From: Prionace glauca
Taxonomy: Eukaryota > Chordata > Chondrichthyes > Carcharhiniformes > Carcharhinidae
Assembly (NCBI GenBank): GCA_037974335.1
Contig: CM075729.1
Span: 99,681,932-99,745,931 of the forward strand
Reading direction: 5' to 3'
DNA length: 64,000 bases
The translations under genes were made by a program, and so were the position numbers. The notes under the pieces are model-generated. The model saw only the letters and a program-made list of their open reading frames with translations, searched no databases and was not told where the DNA came from. Shown here piece after piece: positions 56,811 through 64,000 of the stretch. Each line of letters opens with the position of its first letter. Position 1 is the first letter of the stretch.

Positions 56811-57960
56811 AGAACATAAGAAATAGGAGCAGGAGTAGGCCAACTAGCCCTTCGAGCCTGCCCCGCCATTCAATAAGATCATGGCTGATCTGTCGTGGCT
56901 CAGTTCCACCTTCCTGCCCTCTCCCCATAACTCTTAATCCTCTCTCTTATCAAAAACCCATCAACCCGTGTCTTAAAAATATTTAGCGAGGCAGCCTCCA
57001 CCACTTCAACGGGCAGAGATTCACCACCCTTTGAGTGAAGAAGTTCCTCCTCAACTCCGTTCTAAACCGCCTCCCCTTTATCTTGAAGCTGTGCCCCCGA
57101 GTCCTACTGTCCTTTCTGAGCGGGAAGAGTCTCTCCACTTCTATCCTATCCATCCCATTCATCATCTTATACGTCTCAATGAGATCTCTCCTCATTCTTC
57201 TAAACTCTAACGAGTACAAGCCTAGTTTATTCAGCCTCTCCTCATAGCTCAACCCCCTCAACTCCGGTATCAGCCTAGTAAACCTCCTCTGCACTCCCTC
57301 TAAGGCCAAAATATCCTTGCGTAAGTACGGCGCCTAAAACTGCACACAGTACTCCAGCTGCGGCCTCACCAATGCCCTATACAGCCGCAACAAGACCTCC
57401 CTACTTTTATATTCAATCCCCCTCGCTATGAAGGCCAGCATCCCATTCATTTTCTGCAGAAGCCTACCATGGTGAACCTTATCAAAAGCCTTGCTAAAAT
57501 CCATATACACCACATCAACTGCCTTACCCCTATCCACCTCTTTGGTCACTTTCTCAAAGAACTCGATAAGGTTAGTAAGGCACGACCTACCCGCTACAAA
57601 ACCATGCTGACTGTCTCTAATCAATTCATTACTCTCCAAATAACTATAAATCCTGTCTCTAATAATCCTTTCCAAAACCTTACCCACCACAGAAGTAAGA
57701 CTCACCGGTCTATAATTCCCAGGGAAGTCTCTTCTCCCCTTCTTAAACAATGGGACAACATTTGCGGTCCTCCAATCTTCCGGTACTATACCAGAGACCA
57801 ATGACGACCTGAAGATCAGAGCCAGAGGCTTCGCAATCACCTCTCTTGCCTCCCAAAGAATCCTAGGGTAAATCCCATCCGGACCAGGGGACTTATCTAT
57901 TTTCAAACCCTCTAAAATATCCAGCACATCCCCCGTATCAACTGCAATACTATCTATTTT
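56811..57960 (-). mobile_element. Chimeric CR1 LINE: CR1-A RT fused in frame to CR1-C 3' end
   Basis: The 3' part (56811-57441) is CR1-C: tail GAACATAAGAAATAGGAGCA, FFTQRVV, EVERLFPLRKDSRTRGHSFK, RFTRLIPELRGLSYEE. The 5' part (57450-57960) is CR1-[78 protein letters not shown]. In the open frame 57334-57927 the two join as GRLLQKM-NGMLAFIARGIEYK without a break in frame, skipping RT motifs B and C. A microhomology around AAAATGAATGGGATG is at the joint. Confidence 0.85.
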
Positions 57961-57971
57961 ACATCTATTTA

Positions 57972-58016
57972 GGATGGCCTACTCCTGCTCATATTTCTTA
58001 TGTTCTTATTTTCTAA
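57972..58016 (+). mobile_element. CR1-C tail fragment
   Basis: GATGGCCTACTCCTGCTCAT followed by ATTTCTTATGTTCTTATTTTC, the last 45 bp of a plus-strand CR1-C. Confidence 0.8.
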
Positions 58017-58220
58017 ATTATACTGCTGCAGTACCATTATTGGGCTGTCAGATATGGGCCCAGCAGCACCGATAAATGGAAGAGTCAGCTAAAAACATGT
58101 TGCACTCAAATATGATAAATGCATTTTTTAAAGGCACAGTATCGTCACAGGGGAATGAGCCAGAGAATGACTATTCCGTAAACTGCTATCAGTTGCAAAT
58201 GTTTTTCCCATCCTCTGACT

Positions 58221-58260
58221 AAAAGTGAAACGCTGAAACTCAGGAAGGAGCTATATATAA
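58221..58260 (+). promoter_or_regulatory. Promoter-like cluster: ISRE-like site and TATA box
   Basis: AAAAGTGAAAC at 58221-58231 fits the IRF/ISRE consensus, CAGGAAG at about 58241 fits an ETS site, and TATATATAA lies at 58252-58260. The order and about 20-bp spacing are those of compact inducible promoters. A start site would fall near 58285-58290, just before the minisatellite. Short matches like these can occur by chance. Confidence 0.35.
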
Positions 58261-58311
58261 CCCTTGGTTCTGTAAACAAGTAAAGAGACATCGCCACAGG
58301 AACAGTTTCCT

Positions 58312-61300
58312 GTCACTGTCTAGTTCAGCGTGGAGAACTCTCGGAATTGTCTCTGGATCAGTTTTTGGGCAGTGTCTTGTTCAGGATGAGGAACACTCAG
58401 AATTGTCTCTGGGTCAGTTTTCAGGCACTGACTAGTTCAGGATGAGGAACACTCAGAATTGTCTCCGGGTCAGTTTTCAGGCAGTGTCTAGTTCAGGATG
58501 AGGAACACTCAGAATTGTCTCCGGATCAGTTTTCAGGCAGTGTCTAGTTCAGGATGAGGAACACTCAGAATTGTCTCTGGATCAGTTTTCAGGCAGTGTC
58601 TAGTTCAGGATGAGGAACACTCAGAATTGTCTCTGGATCAGTTTTCAGGCAGTGTCTTGTTCAGGATGAGGAACACTCAGAATTGTCTCTGGATCAGTTT
58701 TCAGGCAGTGTCTAGTTCAGGATGAGGAACACTCAGAATTGTCTCTGGATCAGTTTTCAGGCAGTGTCTTGTTCAGGATGAGGAACACTCAGAATTGTCT
58801 CCGGATCAGTTTTCAGGCAGTGTCTAGTTCAGGATGAGGAACACTCAGAATTGTCTCCGGGTCAGTTTTCAGGCAGTGTCTAGTTCAGGATGAGGAACAC
58901 TCAGAATTGTCTCCGGGTCAGTTTTCAGGCAGTGTCTAGTTCAGGATGAGGAACACTCAGAATTGTCTCTGGATCAGTTTTCAGGCAGTGTCTAGTTCAG
59001 GATGAGGAACACTCAGAATTGTCTCCGGATCAGTTTTCAGGCACTGACTAGTTCAGGATGAGGAACACTCAGAATTGTCTCTGGATCAGTTTTCAGGCAG
59101 TGTCTAGTTCAGGATGAGGAACACTCAGAATTGTCTCTGGATCAGTTTTCAGGCAGTGTCTTGTTCAGGATGAGGAACACTCAGAATTGTCTCCGGATCA
59201 GTTTTCAGGCACTGACTAGTTCAGGATGAGGAACACTCAGAATTGTCTCTGGATCAGTTTTCAGGCAGTGTCTAGTTCAGGATGAGGAACACTCAGAATT
59301 GCCTCTGGGTCAGTTTTCAGTCAGTGTCTAGTTCAGGATGAGGAACACTCAGAATTGTCTCCGGGTCAGTTTTCAGGCAGTGTCTAGTTCAGGATGAGGA
59401 ACACTCAGAATTGTCTCCGGGTCAGTTTTCAGGCAGTGTCTAGTTCAGGATGAGGAACACTCAGAATTGTCTCCGGGTCAGTTTTTGGGCAGTGTCTAGT
59501 TCAGGATGAGGAACACTCAGAATTGTCTCCGGATCAGTTTTCAGGCAGTGTCTTGTTCAGGATGAGGAACACTCAGAATTGTCTCTGGATCAGTTTTCAG
59601 GCAGTGTCTAGTTCAGGATGAGGAACACTCAGAATTGTCTCCGGATCAGTTTTCAGGCAGTGTCTAGTTCAGGATGAGGAATACTCAGAATTGTCTCTGG
59701 ATCAGTTTTCAGGCAGTGTCTAGTTCAGGATGAGGAACACTCAGAATTGTCTCTGGGTCAGTTTTCAGGCAGTGTCTTGTTCAGGATGAGGAACACTCAG
59801 AATTGTCTCTGGGTCAGTTTTCAGGCAGTGTCTTGTTCAGGATGAGGAACACTCAGAATTGTCTCTGGATCAGTTTTCAGGCAGTGTCTAGTTCAGGATG
59901 AGGAATACTCAGAATTGTCTCCGGGTCAGTTTTCAGGCAGTGTCTAGTTCAGGATGAGGAACACTCAGAATTGTCTCTGGATCAGTTTTCAGGCAGTGTC
60001 TTGTTCAGGATGAGGAATACTCAGAATTGTCTCCGGGTCAGTTTTCAGGCAGTGTCTAGTTCAGGATGAGGAACACTCAGAATTGTCTCCGGGTCAGTTT
60101 TCAGGCAGTGTCTAGTTCAGGATGAGGAACACTCAGAATTGTCTCCGGGTCAGTTTTCAGGCAGTGTCTAGTTCAGGATGAGGAACACTCAGAATTGTCT
60201 CTGGGTCAGTTTTCAGGCAGTGTCTAGTTCAGGATGAGGAACACTCAGAATTGTCTCCGGGTCAGTTTTCAGGCAGTGTCTTGTTCAGGATGAGGAACAC
60301 TCAGAATTGTCTCTGGGTCAGTTTTCAGGCAGTGTCTAGTTCAGGATGAGGAACACTCAGAATTGTCTCTGGATCAGTTTTCAGGCAGTGTCTTGTTCAG
60401 GATGAGGAACACTCAGAATTGTCTCTGGATCAGTTTTCAGGCAGTGTCTAGTTCAGGATGAGGAACACTCAGAATTGTCTCTGGGTCAGTTTTCAGGCAG
60501 TGTCTAGTTCAGGATGAGGAACACTCAGAATTGTCTCCGGGTCAGTTTTCAGGCAGTGTCTAGTTCAGGATGAGGAACACTCAGAATTGTCTCCGGATCA
60601 GTTTTCAGGCAGTGTCTAGTTCAGGATGAGGAACACTCAGAATTGTCTCCGGGTCAGTTTTTGGGCAGTGTCTAGTTCAGGATGAGGAACACTCAGAATT
60701 GTCTCTGGATCAGTTTTCAGGCAGTGTCTAGTTCAGGATGAGGAACACTCAGAATTGTCTCTGGATCAGTTTTCAGGCAGTGTCTTGTTCAGGATGAGGA
60801 ACACTCAGAATTGTCTCCGGGTCAGTTTTCAGGCAGTGTCTAGTTCAGGATGAGGAACACTCAGAATTGTCTCCGGGTCAGTTTTCAGGCAGTGACTAGT
60901 TCAGGATGAGGAACACTCAGAATTGTCTCTGGATCAGTTTTCAGGCAGTGTCTAGTTCAGGATGAGGAACACTCAGAATTGTCTCTGGATCAGTTTTCAG
61001 GCACTGACTAGTTCAGGATGAGGAACACTCAGAATTGTCTCTGGATCAGTTTTCAGGCAGTGTCTAGTTCAGGATGAGGAACACTCAGAATTGTCTCTGG
61101 ATCAGTTTTCAGGCAGTGTCTAGTTCAGGATGAGGAACACTCAGAATTGTCTCCGGGTCAGTTTTCAGGCAGTGTCTAGTTCAGGATGAGGAACACTCAG
61201 AATTGTCTCTGGATCAGTTTTCAGGCACTGTCTTGTTCAGGATGAGGAACACTCAGAATTGTCTCCGGGTCAGTTTTCAGGCAGTGACTAGTTCAGGATG

Positions 61301-64000
61301 AGGAACACTCAGAATTGTCTCCGGGTCAGTTTTCAGGCAGTGTCTAGTTCAGGATGAGGAACACTCAGAATTGTCTCTGGGTCAGTTTTCAGGCAGAGTC
61401 TAGTTCAGGATGAGGAACACTCAGAATTGTCTCCGGGTCAGTTTTCAGGCAGTGTCTAGTTCAGGATGAGGAACACTCAGAATTGTCTCCGGGTCAGTTT
61501 TCAGGCACTGTCTAGTTCAGGATGAGGAACACTCAGAATTGTCTCCGGGTCAGTTTTCAGGCAGTGTCTAGTTCAGGATGAGGAACACTCAGAATTGTCT
61601 CCGGGTCAGTTTTCAGGCACTGTCTAGTTCAGGATGAGGAACACTCAGAATTGTCTCCGGGTCAGTTTTCAGGCAGTGTCTAGTTCAGGATGAGGAACAC
61701 TCAGAATTGTCTCTGGATCAGTTTTTGGGCAGTGTCTAGTTCAGGATGAGGAACACTCAGAATTGTCTCTGGATCAGTTTTCAGGCAGTGTCTAGTTCAG
61801 GATGACGAACACTCAGAATTGTCTCCGGATCAGTTTTCAGTCAGTGTCTTGTTCAGGATGAGGAACACTCAGAATTGTCTCTGGGTCAGTTTTCAGGCAG
61901 TGTCTAGTTCAGGATGAGGAACACTCAGAATTGTCTCTGGGTCAGTTTTCAGGCAGTGTCTAGTTCAGGATGAGGAACACTCAGAATTGTCTCCGGGTCA
62001 GTTTTCAGTCAGTGTCTTGTTCAGGATGAGGAACACTCAGAATTGTCTCTGGGTCAGTTTTCAGGCAGTGACTAGTTCAGGATGAGGAACACTCAGAATT
62101 GTCTCTGGGTCAGTTTTCAGGCAGTGTCTAGTTCAGGGTGAGGAACACTCAGAATTGTCTCCGGGTCAGTTTTCAGGCAGTGTCTAGTTCAGGATGAGGA
62201 GCACTCAGAATTGTCTCCGGATCAGTTTTCAGGCAGTGTCTAGTTCAGGATGACGAACACTCAGAATTGTCTCCGGGTCAGTTTTCAGGCAGTGTCTTGT
62301 TCAGGATGAGGAACACTCAGAATTGTCTCTGGGTCAGTTTTCAGGCACTGACTAGTTCAGGATGAGGAACACTCAGAATTGTCTCCGGGTCAGTTTTTGG
62401 GCAGTGTCTAGTTCAGGATGAGGAACACTCAGAATTGTCTCCGGATCAGTTTTCAGTCAGTGTCTAGTTCAGGATGAGGAACACTCAGAATTGTCTCCGG
62501 ATCAGTTTTCAGGCAGTGTCTTGTTCAGGATGAGGAACACTCAGAATTGTCTCCGGGTCAGTTTTCAGGCAGTGTCTAGTTCAGGATGAGGAACACTCAG
62601 AATTGTCTCCGGGTCAGTTTTCAGGCAGTGTCTAGTTCAGGATGAGGAACACTCAGAATTGTCTCTGGGTCAGTTTTTGGGCAGTGTCTAGTTCAGGATG
62701 AGGAACACTCAGAATTGTCTCCGGGTCAGTTTTCAGGCAGTGTCTAGTTCAGGATGAGGAACACTCAGAATTGTCTCCGGATCAGTTTTCAGGCAGTGTC
62801 TAGTTCAGGATGAGGAACACTCAGAATTGTCTCTGGGTCAGTTTTTGGGCAGTGTCTAGTTCAGGATGAGGAACACTCAGAATTGTCTCTGGATCAGTTT
62901 TCAGGCACTGACTAGTTCAGGATGAGGAACACTCAGAATTGTCTCCGGGTCAGTTTTCAGGCAGTGTCTAGTTCAGGATGAGGAACACTCAGAATTGTCT
63001 CTGGGTCAGTTTTCAGGCAGTGTCTAGTTCAGGATGAGGAACACTCAGAATTGTCTCTGGGTCAGTTTTTGGGCAGTGTCTTGTTCAGGATGAGGAACAC
63101 TCAGAATTGTCTCTGGATCAGTTTTCAGGCAGTGTCTTGTTCAGGATGAGGAACACTCAGAATTGTCTCTGGGTCAGTTTTCAGGCAGTGTCTTGTTCAG
63201 GATGAGGAACACTCAGAATTGTCTCTGGATCAGTTTTCAGGCACTGACTAGTTCAGGATGAGGAACACTCAGAATTGTCTCTGGGTCAGTTTTCAGGCAG
63301 TGTCTAGTTCAGGATGAGGAACACTCAGAATTGTCTCCGGGTCAGTTTTCAGGCAGTGTCTAGTTCAGGATGAGGAACACTCAGAATTGCCTCTGGGTCA
63401 GTTTTCAGGCAGTGTCTTGTTCAGGATGAGGAACACTCAGAATTGTCTCTGGGTCAGTTTTCAGGCAGTGTCTAGTTCAGGATGAGGAACACTCAGAATT
63501 GTCTCCGGATCAGTTTTCAGGCAGTGTCTAGTTCAGGATGAGGAACACTCAGAATTGTCTCCGGGTCAGTTTTCAGGCAGTGTCTTGTTCAGGATGAGGA
63601 ACACTCAGAATTGTCTCCGGGTCAGTTTTCAGGCAGTGTCTAGTTCAGGATGAGGAACACTCAGAATTGTCTCTGGGTCAGTTTTCAGGCAGTGTCTAGT
63701 TCAGGATGAGGAACACTCAGAATTGTCTCTGGGTCAGTTTTCAGGCAGTGTCTTGTTCAGGATGAGGAACACTCAGAATTGTCTCCGGGTCAGTTTTCAG
63801 GCAGTGTCTAGTTCAGGATGAGGAACACTCAGAATTGTCTCTGGATCAGTTTTCAGGCAGTGTCTAGTTCAGGATGAGGAACACTCAGAATTGTCTCCGG
63901 GTCAGTTTTCAGGCAGTGTCTAGTTCAGGATGAGGAACACTCAGAATTGTCTCCGGGTCAGTTTTCAGGCAGTGTCTAGTTCAGGATGAGGAACACTCAG
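58312..64000. repeat. 56-bp minisatellite, more than 101 copies, runs off the window
   Basis: The unit runs GTTCAGGATGAGGAACACTC, then AGAATTGTCTCYGGRTCAGT, then TTTCAGGCAGTGTCTW. GTTCAG occurs at 58323 and at 63979, exactly 101 x 56 bp apart, and an intermediate check at 61067 is also in register, so there is no net insertion or deletion. The first unit is divergent (GTTCAGCGTGGAGAACTCTC), marking the array edge. Variation is confined to a few dimorphic sites (C/T and A/G in TCYGGRTC, TTCAGG or TTTGGG, CAGTGT or CACTGA, CTAG or CTTG) in shuffled combinations, as expected from gene conversion and unequal exchange. 56 is not divisible by three. Confidence 0.97.

Noticed and set aside
58312-64000. 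CRISPR array
   Set aside because: The units are contiguous 56-bp repeats without unique spacers, in a vertebrate setting.
58312-64000. Long tandem-repeat protein gene
   Set aside because: 56 is not a multiple of three, and stops recur in every frame.

Overview
The window looks like vertebrate nuclear DNA, most probably from a shark or ray. It contains two spliced class A GPCR genes of the GPR139-like type, which I recall as greatly expanded in cartilaginous fishes. It also has tRNA-derived SINEs resembling the elasmobranch HE1 family and many 5'-truncated CR1 LINEs whose 3' ends are short tandem repeats (ATGTTCT or TTCTTATG types). No bacterial gene organisation, CRISPR array or rRNA is present. 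The species call rests on remembered repeat families, not on a search.

Host genes. Two plus-strand receptor genes share one architecture: a short first exon ending in the TM1 motif FGIP-G, a phase-1 intron, and a second exon beginning A-N-[VI]-M-T-I and carrying the rest of the seven-helix receptor. Gene 1 has exons 26116-26215 and 32170-33077 (335 aa). Gene 2 has exons 47442-47511 and 52142-53031 (319 aa). Both introns (about 6.0 and 4.6 kb) are filled with retroelements. I see no other convincing host gene.

Layout. 1-26 kb: intergenic DNA with CR1 copies of several ages, HE1-like SINEs, a 780-bp solo LTR with a 5-bp target duplication (7753-8532), and an ancient CR1 split by a younger CR1-C copy (17.2-20.3 kb). 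26-33 kb: receptor gene 1; its intron holds a CR1-B copy and a Penelope-like element in head-to-head halves. 33-47 kb: a second SINE type, stacked minus-strand CR1s, an 86-bp-arm perfect palindrome at 38.2 kb, and an old CR1 interrupted by other insertions. 47-53 kb: receptor gene 2; its intron holds a CR1-B deletion derivative with 5' UTR and an open 304-aa ORF1 but without endonuclease and most of the RT. 54-58 kb: more CR1, including an in-frame CR1-A/CR1-C chimera. 58.3-64.0 kb: a 56-bp minisatellite that keeps exact register for 101 periods and runs off the window.

CR1 labels used here are local. CR1-A: C-terminal protein contains RFTRMLPGMEGRSYEE, tail GTTCTATGTTCTAT. CR1-B: contains MLPGLGGMPYED, same type of tail. 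CR1-C: contains RFTRLIPELRGLSYEE, tail TTCTTATGTTCTTAT. CR1-D: older, diverged copies. CR1-B looks youngest: two copies encode 186-aa segments differing at one residue.
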